Counted from the first letter of the stretch, positions 15,287-25,571 are shown. The stretch: DNA of 38,504 nucleotides from Deltaproteobacteria bacterium (GCA_024275015.1 JAJRZW010000069.1:1-38504), one strand, 5' to 3'. Program-made: numbers and translations. The notes: generated from the letters alone by a model not told the origin.

Positions 15287-17122
15287 TTACCGTTTGCTTC
15301 TGACAAATTCAACCTTGCTGTTGGCCGGGAGGAGGTCGGGCTCGGCCTTGATGTCGATTGTTACCTGGTACTTGTCTTCAAGTTCGGAAATTTCGTGGCG
15401 TTTTCGGTTCTGCAGGTATTCCGCCGCGTCAAGTGGCAGGTTGCAGTGGACTTCTTTTACCCCCTTGTCTGATGCCCCGGTCTGCATCCGGCGGAGAAAG
15501 GAAAGGGCAAGTGCCTCGGCCGAACGTACCAGCCCCCGGCCGCGGCAATGTTCGCAGACGCGGTAGGCGCCTTTTTCCACCGGCGAGGATATTTTCTGCC
15601 GCGAGATCTGTAAAAGCCCGAATTTAGATATCGGCCCGGTGTCGCTTCTGGCTTTGTCACGCTTGAGGCAGGCCTTGAGTTTGCGTTCCACCGCGCGCTT
15701 GTGAGAGTTGTCGCGCATATCGATAAAATCGACCACGATCAGGCCGCCAAGGTCGCGGAGGCGTAGTTGCCGGGCCAGTTCCTCGGCCGCTTCCATGTTG
15801 GCCTGGAAGATCGATTCTTCAAAGTTGCCGCCGCGGTCGGTGCTGCCGGAGTTGACGTCAATGGCCACCAGGGCCTCGGTGGGAGTGATGACGATTGATC
15901 CCCCGGAGGGCAGCGGTACCTGGGGCTGGTAGATCTGTTCGATTTGTTTTTCAATCCCGTAATAGTTGAAGATCGGGCGCGAATCGGTGTGGAGGCGGGC
16001 CTTGGTCTTTTTCGGGGTCGCGGGGATGAGTTCAAGGAAATAGGTGACCTGGAGCAGGGCCTCTTCGTTGTCGACTACGATCTCCTGGATGGCCGGGGTG
16101 TAATTATCACGGAGAAATTTGGCGATGGAGTTCTGTTCCCGGTTGATGAGTCCCGGTTTTTTCGCCTTTTTTCCCCGTTCGCGGATCTCTTCCCACAGGT
16201 TCAGGAGGTATTTCAGGTCTTGGGAGAGGGCGCTTTTGGTCAGGCCCTGGCTCGCGGTTCTGACAATGTAGCCGATGCCCTCGGGGATATCGAGGGAGTT
16301 CATGGTCTTGCGTAATTTGTCCCGTTGCTTGTCGTCGCCGATTTTTTTTGAGATCCCGGTGGAATCGCTGCCGGGCATGAGTACGAGAAAGCGGCCGGGC
16401 AGCGACAGGAAGGTGGTCATGTTGGCCCCCTTATTGCCCACCGCCTCTTTGACCACCTGCACCAATACCTCCTGGCCGCGTTTCAGCACCTGGTCGATGC
16501 GGATATTTTTGGTGCTTTCATCCTTCAGGCTCACGTCGGTGTAATATTCCGGGTGGATGTCGTTGAAGGGCAGAAAACCGTTTTTTTCTTCGCCGATATC
16601 GACAAAAGCGGCCTGAAGGCTTGGCTCCACCGCCATCACTTTGCCTTTATAGATATTACCCCTGGTCTGGGTGTGCATGATTGACTGGAGATGAAAGTCT
16701 TCCACCCGGCCGTCTTCAAGCAGGGCGATGCGGCATTCCTCGGGTTCGTCGGTGTTGACCAGGAGTTTGGAAAAGGTGGGCGCCGCGGGTTGGTCTTCGT
16801 TAGTCTCTTTTTTGTTCCTGCGGTTCTGTGGTCGCCGGTTTTTATTGTTCTGCGTTGTTTTCGGCCGTATTTTTTTGGAATGGGACTGCTCCTCTGCCGT
16901 TGCGGTATCGGGTTTAGTCATGGTTTTTTTATTTCCTGCGGGTTTTTTCGTCGGCCGTCGCCGGGGACGAGGCCTTTTCCCGGGCTGCGTCCCTGTTGTT
17001 GTTTCCGCAGGCGCAGGCGCAGGCGCGGACGCTTCCGCGTCTGGCGGGGTGTCTTCTTTTTTACCGGCAAGCCATTTGCCGATTTTGGATATCACTGATT
17101 TTCCTGATTCGTTTTCAGACAT
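15287..17122 (-). CDS. rng: Ribonuclease G/E family protein
   Basis: 611 residues. An N-terminal basic, low-complexity extension (~20-110, Lys/Arg/Pro-rich) precedes the core. The core has an S1 RNA-binding domain (~155-235, AAFVDIGEEKNGFLPF), the DNase I-like catalytic domain with AIDVNSGS (~420) and GGLIVVDFIDM (~460) supplying the metal-binding aspartates, and the zinc-link CEHC (~520). These enzymes process rRNA and decay mRNA by 5'-monophosphate-dependent endonucleolytic cleavage. No RNase E C-terminal scaffold is present; the basic N-terminal tail may substitute in RNA binding. The start overlaps the upstream radical SAM gene by 8 nt. Confidence 0.94.
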   Translation of the reverse strand: MSENESGKSVISKIGKWLAGKKEDTPPDAEASAPAPAPAETTTGTQPGKRPRPRRRPTKKPAGNKKTMTKPDTATAEEQSHSKKIRPKTTQNNKNRRPQNRRNKKETNEDQPAAPTFSKLLVNTDEPEECRIALLEDGRVEDFHLQSIMHTQTRGNIYKGKVMAVEPSLQAAFVDIGEEKNGFLPFNDIHPEYYTDVSLKDESTKNIRIDQVLKRGQEVLVQVVKEAVGNKGANMTTFLSLPGRFLVLMPGSDSTGISKKIGDDKQRDKLRKTMNSLDIPEGIGYIVRTASQGLTKSALSQDLKYLLNLWEEIRERGKKAKKPGLINREQNSIAKFLRDNYTPAIQEIVVDNEEALLQVTYFLELIPATPKKTKARLHTDSRPIFNYYGIEKQIEQIYQPQVPLPSGGSIVITPTEALVAIDVNSGSTDRGGNFEESIFQANMEAAEELARQLRLRDLGGLIVVDFIDMRDNSHKRAVERKLKACLKRDKARSDTGPISKFGLLQISRQKISSPVEKGAYRVCEHCRGRGLVRSAEALALSFLRRMQTGASDKGVKEVHCNLPLDAAEYLQNRKRHEISELEDKYQVTIDIKAEPDLLPANSKVEFVRSKR

Positions 17123-18080
17123 TGGTGAAGAATCTCCGGCCTTGGTGTTTTTTTACTTTAATCCTGCCGGTGCTTATTAATTCGGCAAGAATAGTTGCGG
17201 TACGGGGTGGATCTATATCCAGGGCTTCACTGATTTCAGCAAGAGGACAGGGGCGTCGCTTCAGAAGTTCGGTAACCCGGGTGCCGCAGTTGCCGGGATC
17301 CTTCCCGTGGTGGCGGTTGTCCATGGCCGGGGCGATGATTTCGACCCTGCCATGGAAATATTTTCGGGCCCGGGTCAGATCTTTATCCGACAGGGGGCCG
17401 GCGCCTTTAAGCGCCGGTGGCCGGACCACGGTGTTAAGTTGGATCCGCTCCGGTTTTATCCGCTCGGCGGCCCGGTCTAAGGCCTCAAGTTCAGTTTCAG
17501 AGTCATTTACTCCTTTTACCAGAAGAATTTCAAGCCATATCTCACCGTTGAACTCGCGGCGAAAGTCACTCAAGGCGGCAATAATCGCCTCCGGCTCCGG
17601 GCAGCCCGGGGCCGGGCGGTTGACCCGGCGCCATGCCCCGGGACTTGCGGCGTCAAGGGAGGGCACCAGGATATCGCAGGCGGAGAGATCTCTCCGGACC
17701 GCGGGATCAATCATGGCACTGCCATTGGTCAGTACCACCACCTTTTTGTCGCTTTTCCCCTTGAGAAGGCGGATGATCCGGCCAATACCGGTGTGGAGGG
17801 TAGGCTCGCCCGAGGCGGTGATGGTAAAGCAGTCGGGTTCACAGAATGGGGAGGCAAAGAAGTCATTGATCTCGGTCTCGATGGCCGCGGTGGGGATATA
17901 TTCATCCCTTTTGTCCGTATGGGTGGTGGTGGCGCCGACCTCGCAGTAAATACAGTCATGGGAGCAGGTTTTTACCGGCAAAAGATCAATACCCAGCGAC
18001 AGTCCCAGACGGCGGGACCTTACCGGCCCGAAGATGAACTTGAAAGATTGCCCACTGCCTTTGACGCTATTGCTTGACAC
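17115..18080 (-). CDS. Radical SAM protein (COG0731-like) with C-terminal winged helix
   Basis: 321 residues. Near the N-terminus FGPVRSRRLGLSLGIDLLP precedes the cluster motif CSHDCIYC (C39, C43, C46), followed by ASGEPTLH. This matches the radical SAM group often annotated as related to wyosine synthase; the substrate is unknown in bacteria. The last ~60 residues (VTELLKRRPCPLAEISEALDI) look like a winged helix-turn-helix, suggesting nucleic-acid contact. It overlaps rng by 8 nt, so the pair is translated together, hinting at an RNA-related role. Confidence 0.85.
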   Translation of the reverse strand: MSSNSVKGSGQSFKFIFGPVRSRRLGLSLGIDLLPVKTCSHDCIYCEVGATTTHTDKRDEYIPTAAIETEINDFFASPFCEPDCFTITASGEPTLHTGIGRIIRLLKGKSDKKVVVLTNGSAMIDPAVRRDLSACDILVPSLDAASPGAWRRVNRPAPGCPEPEAIIAALSDFRREFNGEIWLEILLVKGVNDSETELEALDRAAERIKPERIQLNTVVRPPALKGAGPLSDKDLTRARKYFHGRVEIIAPAMDNRHHGKDPGNCGTRVTELLKRRPCPLAEISEALDIDPPRTATILAELISTGRIKVKKHQGRRFFTNV

Positions 18081-18232
18081 CCGAAACTCCTTGAGCTTAA
18101 ATCCGTTTTACTTAGCCATCCATCATAACTTTTTACAGGATCAATTTTGATGTCCATGCTTTTTGTCCCGCCGCGATCAGGATCATCGGCTTGTCCGATG
18201 TTAAACCGTAACCTTTCGGGAGTACAGATAAA

Positions 18233-19897
18233 ATGCGAAGTGATTTGATGAAAAAGGGGATCGAGCGGGCGCCGCATCGTTCCCTGTTCAAGGCCATGGG
18301 ATATACTGATGAAGAAATCGCCCGGCCGATTATCGGTATTGCCCATGCCCATAACGAGATTATTCCCGGCCATATCCACCTTGATCGTCTGGTGGACGCG
18401 GTCAAGGCCGGGATCCGTATCGCCGGCGGCACCCCGGTGGCCTTCGGGACCATCGGCGTCTGCGACGGGATCGCCATGAACCATAAGGGGATGAAGTATT
18501 CCCTTGCCAGCCGCGAGGTAATCGCCGACTCGGTGGAGATTATGGCCCAGGCCCATCCCTTTGACGCCCTGGTTTTGATCCCCAGCTGCGACAAGATTAC
18601 CCCCGGGATGATCATGGCCATGCTTCGTCTCAATATTCCGGCGGTGGTGGTCAGCGGCGGGCCGATGCTAACCGGGCGCCATAAGGGTCGGGACGTCCAT
18701 CTGGTCAGCGTTTTTGAAGGCGTCGGCCAGGTGAAATCGGGACAGATGAACGAGGCCGGGCTCGCTGAGCTTGAAAATTCCGCCTGTCCCGGCTGCGGCT
18801 CCTGCGCCGGGATGTTCACTGCCAATTCGATGAATTGTCTTGCCGAGGCAATCGGTCTGGCACTCCCGGGCAACGGCACGGTGCCGGCGGTGAGCGCCGC
18901 CCGGGTGCGGCTTGCCAAACACGCGGGCATGGCGGTGATGGATCTGCTGGGAAAAGACATAAAACCCCGTGATATCGCCACCCGCGAGGCCTTTGAAAAC
19001 GCGATGGCGGTTGACATGGCCCTGGGATGTTCCACCAATACCGTCCTCCATGTTCCGGCCATTGCCGGAGAGGCCGGGGTTGACCTTCCCCTTGAGACCT
19101 TTAACGAGGTCAGCCGCAAAACGCCGCATATCGCGAGCCTCATTCCCGGTGGTCCCCACAGTCTGCAGGAGCTTGATGAGGCCGGCGGGGTCCCGGCGGT
19201 GCTGGCGGAACTGGCCCGGGGCGGCTGCGAGGTCAATCTCGGGGTGATGACCGTTACCGGCCGGACCCTGGGCGAGAATCTCCAGGGGGTCGGGATCAGT
19301 GATCCCGGGATCATCCGTAGTGTCGACAACCCATATCACAAGGAAGGCGGGATCGCCATCCTCAAGGGCAATCTCGCTCCGGATGGGGCAGTGGTAAAGC
19401 AGTCGGCGGTGGCGGTCGAGATGATGCGCCATCGGGGTCCGGCCCGGGTATACAATTCCGAGGAGGATGCCCAGGCCGCGATTCTTGGCGGCGAGATTAA
19501 CAAAGGCGATGTGGTGGTCATCCGCTATTGCGGTCCCAAGGGCGGTCCGGGGATGCCGGAGATGCTTTCCCCCACCTCGGCGATCATCGGCATGGGTCTG
19601 GGCAAGAGCGTTGCCCTGCTCACTGACGGTCGTTTCAGCGGCGGTACCAAGGGCGCCTGTCTTGGCCATATCTCGCCGGAGGCGGCCGTTGGCGGCGCCA
19701 TCGGCCTGGTGAACGAAGGCGATGTGATTGACATCGATATCCCCAACCGCAAAATCAGTCTCGAGGTCGGTGACGATGAGCTTGAGAGGCGGCGCAAGGA
19801 CTGGCAGGCGCCGGCGGCCAATATCACCAGCGGTTACGCCGCCCGCTATGCCCGTATGGTTACCTCCGGCGCCACTGGCGCGGTTCTCAGGGATTGA
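18233..19897 (+). CDS. ilvD: Dihydroxy-acid dehydratase
   Basis: 554 residues, full length. It dehydrates 2,3-dihydroxy-isovalerate and -methylvalerate in valine and isoleucine synthesis, using an Fe-S cluster and Mg2+. Visible are [10 protein letters not shown] (C119) and [19 protein letters not shown] (C185, C188, C191). Where many IlvD proteins have TPC, this one has EIIPGH (positions 42-47), a form I recall from archaeal and deltaproteobacterial IlvD, perhaps reflecting a [4Fe-4S] type. GGAG lies 10 nt before ATG. lptD follows 7 nt downstream; no other branched-chain gene is nearby. Confidence 0.97.
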   Translation: MRSDLMKKGIERAPHRSLFKAMGYTDEEIARPIIGIAHAHNEIIPGHIHLDRLVDAVKAGIRIAGGTPVAFGTIGVCDGIAMNHKGMKYSLASREVIADSVEIMAQAHPFDALVLIPSCDKITPGMIMAMLRLNIPAVVVSGGPMLTGRHKGRDVHLVSVFEGVGQVKSGQMNEAGLAELENSACPGCGSCAGMFTANSMNCLAEAIGLALPGNGTVPAVSAARVRLAKHAGMAVMDLLGKDIKPRDIATREAFENAMAVDMALGCSTNTVLHVPAIAGEAGVDLPLETFNEVSRKTPHIASLIPGGPHSLQELDEAGGVPAVLAELARGGCEVNLGVMTVTGRTLGENLQGVGISDPGIIRSVDNPYHKEGGIAILKGNLAPDGAVVKQSAVAVEMMRHRGPARVYNSEEDAQAAILGGEINKGDVVVIRYCGPKGGPGMPEMLSPTSAIIGMGLGKSVALLTDGRFSGGTKGACLGHISPEAAVGGAIGLVNEGDVIDIDIPNRKISLEVGDDELERRRKDWQAPAANITSGYAARYARMVTSGATGAVLRD

Positions 19898-19904
19898 CGT
19901 TTTT

Positions 19905-22076
19905 TTGCGAGTCCATCAAGGTCTGAGGTTATTATTCCTGCTCCTGTTGTTCGGAGTTCCGGCATCGGCGGCGGCCGCACCCCCGGCCGCGGGGCCGTGG
20001 CGGATTACCGCCGAGCGAATGGAGAGTTCCGCTGACGGTCAGGTGGTTTACGCCACCGGCGCGGTGGAGATGACCCCGGCCGATTCCGGGGGCGATACCA
20101 GCATCAGTGCCGACGCGGTGGTCTATGACCGGCGTACGGCAACGGTTAACGCCCGGGGCCGGGTTGAGGTCAATGACCGCAATGACCACCTTGCCGCCGA
20201 GACGGCCCGGATAAATCTTAATACCGGGGCCATCGCTCTGGATCATGGTCGTCTCTATTACCAGCCCAACCACCTCTATCTCAAGGCCGACGAGATCAGC
20301 CGATCCTCTCCCCGCACCTGGCGTTTTCGCCGTCTCACCCTCTCCACCTGCGAGTTCGGCGGAAAAAAGACCGCGGACTGGGCCTTCGGTGCCGGACGGG
20401 GTCGGCTTACCGTTGACGGCTACGCCTTTTTGACCAATGTCACCTTCCGGGTTCGGGATTTTCCGGTGTTTTATCTCCCCTGGCTGCTGTTCCCCGCCAA
20501 GATCACCCGGCAGAGCGGCTTTCTTTTTCCCCAGATATCAAGCTCGTCCCGGGATGGCTTCGGCCTGGTCACTCCTTTCTTTGTCAATATTTCTCCCAGC
20601 CTCGATCTGACTCTGTCGCCGGGGTTTTACGGCCGCCGCGGGGCATCTTTCGGTCTTGAGGGAAGGTATCGCGCCGGTCGGGATTCCGCCGGAATGGCGG
20701 CGGTGAGTTTTTTAAATGACCGCAGCGAGGACTGCGGTCAGGGGCCTGATGACGACTATCGCGGCGACGGCTGGCTTCGCGACCGGCATGATCGTTACTG
20801 GGCCCGGGGCAAGATTGATCAGTGGCTGGGGGAACATACCCGCCTGGCCCTTGACTTTGATCTCTCTTCCGATCCGGACTTCATCCTTGAATACCGTGAT
20901 GCCGTTGACGGCTTCAGGCAGGGGCAGAGCCGGAGCCTGGCCATGTTTCATCGTGGTTATCAGGATCCGGGCCTGAGTCAGCGGGAGAATATCCTTGCCC
21001 TTGGCCGTACTGTGGTTAACGGCTTTGCCGGGATCGAGGCGGTGGGGGTCGATGACCTCAGGGAAGCGGCGGCGCCGGGGACGGCGGTGCAGACCCTGCC
21101 GCGTATTGTCTCAAACCTCCGTCTCCCCCTGCCCCGGGTTCCGGCCACCCTTGCCCTGGAGAGTGATTATGTCAACTATTACCGTCGTCAGGGCCGGGGG
21201 TATCAGCGTTTCAGTCTGTCTCCGACCCTGGTCGCCGCGCTGCCGGCTCGTTTTTTAGAGGGAAAAGCAAGCCTTGGCAGCGTCAACCGTGTTTACCGGG
21301 TCGAGGCCCATGGCGACGGTTCGGTGGATGCCTCGACCGAAGAGGCGAACGCCGCGGTGTTCCGTGCCAATATCGCCTCCACCTGGGAACGGGATTTTCT
21401 TGCCGGCCGGATACAACACAGTCTGCGGCCAAACCTGGTCTATACCTTTGTTGATCCCGGACACGGGGCGGATGTCCCGGTTATTGATGCCGATGATCAT
21501 TTGGCCCCGGCCAATAACATTACCTGGGAGCTGAACAACTATTTTCGCAGCCGTATGATGAGTGCCGGAGGCACGGTAACCGAACGCCTTGCCGCCAGGT
21601 TCAAGCTCAGTCAGGCCTATGATCTCATCGAGGCCCGGAGTGATCCCGCCCCCGGCAGTCGTCGGCGTCCTTTCGGCGATCTTAATTTTGATCTGGAATT
21701 TTATCCTTCGGACAGTTTTTATTTTCGTTATCAGTCGGCCCTGAATTTTTACGGCGACCATATAACCCACAGCAGTGTGGAGGGGCGCTACAGCCGCGGC
21801 AGCAACACTGCCAGCCTTAATTATACCGAGGCCCGCGGCAGCGCCCGTGATTTGACCGCGGCGGTCAGGATCGCGCCCATGGCGCGGATTTCCCTGGCCT
21901 ATGAGGTTACCCGTTCCCTGCTGTACGACCATCTGGTGCGGGAAAACGTGGCCGTTACCTATAGTCCCGGCTGCTGGGGCCTGACCCTTGAGGCGGTCAA
22001 GGACAGTGAAGACCGTCGGGTAATGCTTCTCCTGACCTTAAGCGGCCTCGGCAACGGTCTGCGTTTTGAGCGCTGA
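19905..22076 (+). CDS. lptD: LPS-assembly outer membrane protein LptD
   Basis: About 723 residues from a proposed TTG start at 19905 (ATG is absent), giving a clean signal peptide (RLLFLLLLFGVPASAAAA). An OstA/LptA-like periplasmic domain (~30-180) leads to the LptD beta-barrel; STCEFGG, FPVFYLPWLLFPAK and SGFLFPQISSSS are typical. LptD inserts lipopolysaccharide into the outer leaflet with LptE. The conserved Cys pair region reads SPGCW, a single Cys, so one rather than two disulfides is expected. A longer in-frame reading would overlap ilvD and lack a signal peptide. GGGA at 19889-19894 could be the ribosome site. Confidence 0.9.
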   Translation: MRVHQGLRLLFLLLLFGVPASAAAAPPAAGPWRITAERMESSADGQVVYATGAVEMTPADSGGDTSISADAVVYDRRTATVNARGRVEVNDRNDHLAAETARINLNTGAIALDHGRLYYQPNHLYLKADEISRSSPRTWRFRRLTLSTCEFGGKKTADWAFGAGRGRLTVDGYAFLTNVTFRVRDFPVFYLPWLLFPAKITRQSGFLFPQISSSSRDGFGLVTPFFVNISPSLDLTLSPGFYGRRGASFGLEGRYRAGRDSAGMAAVSFLNDRSEDCGQGPDDDYRGDGWLRDRHDRYWARGKIDQWLGEHTRLALDFDLSSDPDFILEYRDAVDGFRQGQSRSLAMFHRGYQDPGLSQRENILALGRTVVNGFAGIEAVGVDDLREAAAPGTAVQTLPRIVSNLRLPLPRVPATLALESDYVNYYRRQGRGYQRFSLSPTLVAALPARFLEGKASLGSVNRVYRVEAHGDGSVDASTEEANAAVFRANIASTWERDFLAGRIQHSLRPNLVYTFVDPGHGADVPVIDADDHLAPANNITWELNNYFRSRMMSAGGTVTERLAARFKLSQAYDLIEARSDPAPGSRRRPFGDLNFDLEFYPSDSFYFRYQSALNFYGDHITHSSVEGRYSRGSNTASLNYTEARGSARDLTAAVRIAPMARISLAYEVTRSLLYDHLVRENVAVTYSPGCWGLTLEAVKDSEDRRVMLLLTLSGLGNGLRFER

Positions 22077-22095
22077 GGTGGTTGAGTTCGTTACT

Positions 22096-22297
22096 GCCGC
22101 CGATTTTGCCGGATTAAATGTAAGCGCTCCATTAACACCGTCCTGAAATTCTTACAGAGTGCGATTTTTTGCATCAGGTGTGGTTAATTGATCGCTTGCG
22201 ATTAAATAATCCGGCGAAATCGAGAGGTTGGCTGAAACTTGTTTTGGTCAACCGGGGAAAGAAAAAGCCATGGACGGTTTTTTCAACGGCCTGTTAT
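22096..22297 (+). repeat. Five-hairpin repeat copy interrupted by an 80-bp element
   Basis: The copy begins inside hairpin 3 (GCCGCCGATTTTGCCG), is split at the hairpin 3 loop by the insertion at 22120-22199, and resumes with AATCCGGCGAAATCGAGAGG, hairpin 4 (GGTTGGCTG...GGTCAACC), hairpin 5 and CGGCCTGTTATA. Hairpins 1 and 2 are lost. Confidence 0.8.
22120..22199. mobile_element. 80-bp MITE with IS66-like ends and 8-bp target duplication
   Basis: The ends are imperfect inverted repeats: GTAAGCGCTCCATTAACACC at the left, and the reverse complement of the right end is GCAAGCGATCAATTAACCAC. The element is flanked by a perfect 8-bp direct repeat GATTAAAT (22112-22119 and 22200-22207). IS66-family elements typically start GTAAGCG and make 8-bp duplications (established knowledge). 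No coding capacity, so it is a non-autonomous derivative. Removing it with one target copy restores an almost perfect hairpin 3 of the host repeat. Confidence 0.82.
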
Positions 22298-22361
22298 AGT
22301 GAACCATGCGAAATAAAAAAAGCGGCGGCGGATTTCCGGCGTCGATCATCCCAGGTGTAAG

Positions 22362-23405
22362 ATGAGATTTATTAAAATAATCCCGTTATTTCTTTGCTTC
22401 TCCCTGTTCCTGACCCCGATTGCGGGGGCCGGTGATAAAGGCAGGAAACCCCTGGCTGCCGATCTGGTCCGGGACGGCGAGATGATAGATTTGAACGCCG
22501 TCCCTTATCAGCTCCTGTTTGCTGAGCTTGAGCACAAATATGGTTTTGCCGCCGGGGATCTGCTTGCGACCTTCAAGGGGGTCGCTATCCGGCGGCGGGT
22601 CCTTGAGCTCATGGACCACCAGTGGGAGGCCAAGCCCTGGTATGACTATCATCCCCGTTTTGTCACCCCGACCCTGATCAAGGAGGGCCGTGACAAGGCC
22701 AGGCGATACCGCCGCCTGTTTGACGCGGTGGAAAAGCGTTTCGGGGTTGAGCGCGAGTATATTATCGCCATCTGGGGGATCGAGAGTGGCTACGGCCGTC
22801 ATAAAGGGGGGTTCCGGATGTTCCGGACCCTTAATACTCTGTTTGCCGCCTATCCCCGCCGCAGTGATTTTTATCGTAAGCAGTTGATCAGCTTTCTCGT
22901 CCTTTGCCGCGAGAACGGTATCGACCCCCGGGGGGTGACCGGTTCTTACGGCGGTGCCTTTGGTCAGACCCAGTTTATCCCCACCAGCTTCCGGGAATAC
23001 GCCGTCGACTTTGACCACGACGGCCGTCGTGATGTCTGGAGTTCCGTGGGTGATATTGTTGCCAGTATCGCCAATTACCTCCATCGCTATCACTGGCGGT
23101 TCGGGGCCCCGGTGACCCGGGAACTGGGATCGCGGCTGAAGAATACCAGACTTTCCGAAATATGCGCCAGGGGGCGCAAGGGGATGTTGCCATGGAAGGA
23201 ACTGGCACGGATGCAGGGGGTTGATCTGCCCCCGGCCCCGGGCAGCGGCAAACTGACCATCGTCAAGCTCAGGGAGCGCGGGAATAAATTGCGTTATGTC
23301 GCCGGCTACCCCAATTTCCAGGCGATAACCAAGTGGAACCATTCCAACCGTTACGCGATGGCGGTGAGTGTCCTGGCCGGGAAGATAAAGGCGGGGCAGA
23401 ATTGA
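22362..23405 (+). CDS. Lytic murein transglycosylase, MltB/GH103 family
   Basis: 347 residues with a signal peptide (IIPLFLCFSLFLTPIAGAG), so exported to the periplasm. The catalytic glutamate lies in IWGIESGYG (E141). GAFGQTQFIPTSF and the aspartate-rich DFDHDGRRDVW segment are MltB/SLT_2 hallmarks. It cleaves peptidoglycan glycan strands to 1,6-anhydromuropeptides. No lipobox Cys is obvious, suggesting a soluble (SltB-like) form. It follows lptD on the same strand after a ~285-bp repeat-rich spacer. Confidence 0.92.
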   Translation: MRFIKIIPLFLCFSLFLTPIAGAGDKGRKPLAADLVRDGEMIDLNAVPYQLLFAELEHKYGFAAGDLLATFKGVAIRRRVLELMDHQWEAKPWYDYHPRFVTPTLIKEGRDKARRYRRLFDAVEKRFGVEREYIIAIWGIESGYGRHKGGFRMFRTLNTLFAAYPRRSDFYRKQLISFLVLCRENGIDPRGVTGSYGGAFGQTQFIPTSFREYAVDFDHDGRRDVWSSVGDIVASIANYLHRYHWRFGAPVTRELGSRLKNTRLSEICARGRKGMLPWKELARMQGVDLPPAPGSGKLTIVKLRERGNKLRYVAGYPNFQAITKWNHSNRYAMAVSVLAGKIKAGQN

Positions 23406-23423
23406 TGGAATCGGAATAAACGG

Positions 23424-23515
23424 TTACCAGCCCGTTGAAAAACGGTCCGGTCGCGGCGTATGGACGCTCCGCTGAGTTTATACAGGTTGGAAATCTGGTG
23501 AAATAGAGAGTTGGA
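23424..23515 (+). repeat. Degenerate copy of the five-hairpin repeat after the mltB-like gene
   Basis: Hairpin 1 (CCAGCCCGTTGAAAAACGGTCCGG) and a decayed hairpin 2-3 (GCGGCGTATGGACGCTCCGC, CTGGTGAAATAGAGAG) run directly into the terminator at 23511-23555. Confidence 0.65.
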
Positions 23516-23555
23516 CAAAAAAACGCGGCCGAAACGGCCGCGTTTTTTTGTCCAA
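23511..23555. terminator. Perfect 21-bp palindromic bidirectional terminator
   Basis: A fully matched 21-bp stem with an AAA loop; the inner stem ACGCGGCCG/CGGCCGCGT is flanked by A7 and T7. It separates the convergent mltB-like and acs genes and can stop transcription in both directions. Confidence 0.93.
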
Positions 23556-23582
23556 CCTGCGTGGGGGACGCGATCTGATCTT

Positions 23583-25571
23583 TTATTTGCCGGTGATCGG
23601 TTTGCGGCCGGCGATCAGGATGTCGATTACTCCGGGGGCGGCCAGGGTGGAGGTGTCGCCGAAGTCCTCGTCGCCGACTGCGATCTTGCGCAGGACGCGG
23701 CGCATGATTTTGCCGCTGCGGGTTTTGGGAAGGTCGTCGGCAAACTGGATGAACTCCGGGGTGGCAATGGGGCCGATTTCGGTGCGGACGTGTTTGACCA
23801 GGATGGAATGCAGATCAGTATCGGCGTCGATCCCGGCCTTTAAGGTGACGTAGGCGTAAATGGTTTGTCCCTTGATCGGATGCGGTACGCCGATGACCGC
23901 CGCCTCCGCGACTTTTTCATGGCTGACCAGGGCGCTCTCGATCTCGGCGGTGCCGAGGCGGTGACCGCTGACGTTGATGACGTCATCGAGACGGCCCATG
24001 ATCCAGAAATAACCGTCCTCGTCGCGTCGGGCCCCGTCTTCGGGGTCGTAGATGTTGTCAAATCTTGAGAAATATGTCTTCTTGAAGCGTTCGGGATCGC
24101 CAAAAATCCCGCGGAGCATCCCCGGCCACGGGCGGCGCATTACCAGGTGACCACCCTCGTTGGGGGCCGCTTCCTTGCCGTCTTCATTGTAAATGGCGGC
24201 GTCGATTCCCGGCAGCGGCCTGGTGGCGCTACCGGGCTTGAGCGGGGTGGCAAAGGGCAGGGGGCTGATGAGAATTCCGCCGGTCTCTGTCTGCCACCAT
24301 GTGTCGACAATCGGTAGTTTCGATTTGCCGATATTGTTGTGATACCACATCCACGCTTCGGGATTGATGGGCTCTCCGACGCTGCCCAGGAGTCTAAGGC
24401 TTGAAAGGTCGTGTTTTTTTACCGGTTCTTCGCCGAAACGCATGAGGGCGCGGATGGCGGTTGGGGCGGTATAGAATATATCGACCTTGAATTTGTCGAC
24501 AATATGCCAGAACCGGTCGGCCTCGGGCCAGGTGGGAACTCCCTCAAACATCACGCTGGTGGCGCCAAGGGCCAGGGGACCGTAGACGATATAGGTATGG
24601 CCGGTGATCCAGCCGATATCGGCGGTACACCAGAAGATATCGTCCTCCTTGAGGTCAAAGACCCATTGGGTGGTGTGGGCGGCGTAGGTCAGGTAGCCGC
24701 CGGTTGTGTGGACTACCCCTTTTGGTTTGCCGGTGGAACCGGAGGTGTAGAGAATAAACAGGGTGTCCTCGGCCTCCATCTGCTCCGGTTCACACCAGTC
24801 GGAAATATCGTCGGCGCTTAGTTCGTCGTGGTACCAGTGGTCGCGACCGGACTGCATGTGGACTTCGTTGCCGGCCCTCCTGACCACGATAACATCATTG
24901 ATCGAGGGGCAGTCTTTTACCGCATCGTCGGCGTTGTTTTTCAACGGGATGGTCTTGCCGCCGCGAAGAACGGCGTCGGAGGTGACCAGGACCCTGGCCT
25001 CGCAGTCCTGGATGCGGCTTTTCAGGCTTGCGGCGGAAAATCCGGCGAAGACCACACTGTGGATGGCGCCGATGCGGGCGCAGGCGAGCAGGGCGATGGA
25101 CAGTTCCGGGACCATCGGCAGGTAGATCGAGACCCGGTCGCCTTTCTTAACCCCCTTTTTTTTCAGGACGTTGGCAAAACGACAGACCTCGGTGTAGAGC
25201 ATCTGGTAGGTGTAGACCTTGACGTCTTCTTCGGGCTCGCCCTGCCAGATGATCGCGGCCTTGTTGCGGCGTCCGTTTTTCAGATGGCGGTCAAGGCAGT
25301 TGGCGGCAACGTTGAGTCTGGCGCCGTCAAACCATTTGATTTCCGGTTTGCTGAAGTCATATTCAAGGACCTTGTTCCATTTCTTGTCCCAGGTGATGAG
25401 CTCTTCGGCCCGATCGGCCCAGAAGCCTTCCGGGTCGTCCTGGGCCTTTTTGTAATGAGCCTCATACCCGGCCATGTCCTTGACGTTTCCCGGGCCGCGG
25501 ACGGAAGATGCCGGGGGCTCAAAGATTCTTTTTTCCTGGGACAGGCTGACGATTTTTTTTTCGCTGCTCAT
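23583..25571 (-). CDS. acs: Acetyl-CoA synthetase (AMP-forming)
   Basis: 662 residues, full length. It converts acetate, ATP and CoA to acetyl-CoA, AMP and PPi. The ATP/AMP signature [18 protein letters not shown], the WWQTETGG motif, and the C-terminal [17 protein letters not shown] and [11 protein letters not shown] are present; the last holds the lysine usually acetylated to control activity. The ribosome site AGAGG precedes ATG. It lies 301 bp downstream of the symporter genes on the same strand, matching the frequent acs-acetate permease association. Confidence 0.97.
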   Translation of the reverse strand: MSSEKKIVSLSQEKRIFEPPASSVRGPGNVKDMAGYEAHYKKAQDDPEGFWADRAEELITWDKKWNKVLEYDFSKPEIKWFDGARLNVAANCLDRHLKNGRRNKAAIIWQGEPEEDVKVYTYQMLYTEVCRFANVLKKKGVKKGDRVSIYLPMVPELSIALLACARIGAIHSVVFAGFSAASLKSRIQDCEARVLVTSDAVLRGGKTIPLKNNADDAVKDCPSINDVIVVRRAGNEVHMQSGRDHWYHDELSADDISDWCEPEQMEAEDTLFILYTSGSTGKPKGVVHTTGGYLTYAAHTTQWVFDLKEDDIFWCTADIGWITGHTYIVYGPLALGATSVMFEGVPTWPEADRFWHIVDKFKVDIFYTAPTAIRALMRFGEEPVKKHDLSSLRLLGSVGEPINPEAWMWYHNNIGKSKLPIVDTWWQTETGGILISPLPFATPLKPGSATRPLPGIDAAIYNEDGKEAAPNEGGHLVMRRPWPGMLRGIFGDPERFKKTYFSRFDNIYDPEDGARRDEDGYFWIMGRLDDVINVSGHRLGTAEIESALVSHEKVAEAAVIGVPHPIKGQTIYAYVTLKAGIDADTDLHSILVKHVRTEIGPIATPEFIQFADDLPKTRSGKIMRRVLRKIAVGDEDFGDTSTLAAPGVIDILIAGRKPITGK

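Noticed and set aside
17705-17735. TGGCACTGCCATTGG resembling a sigma-54 promoter
   Set aside because: It lies inside the radical SAM gene and has TTGG in place of TTGC.
18668-19669. 333-residue minus-strand ORF opposite ilvD
   Set aside because: Shadow of ilvD; His/Gly-rich, unlike any known protein, and no independent start signal.
22386-23342. 318-residue minus-strand ORF opposite the mltB-like gene
   Set aside because: Antisense shadow of a clearly recognised transglycosylase; Pro/Gly-rich with no family match.
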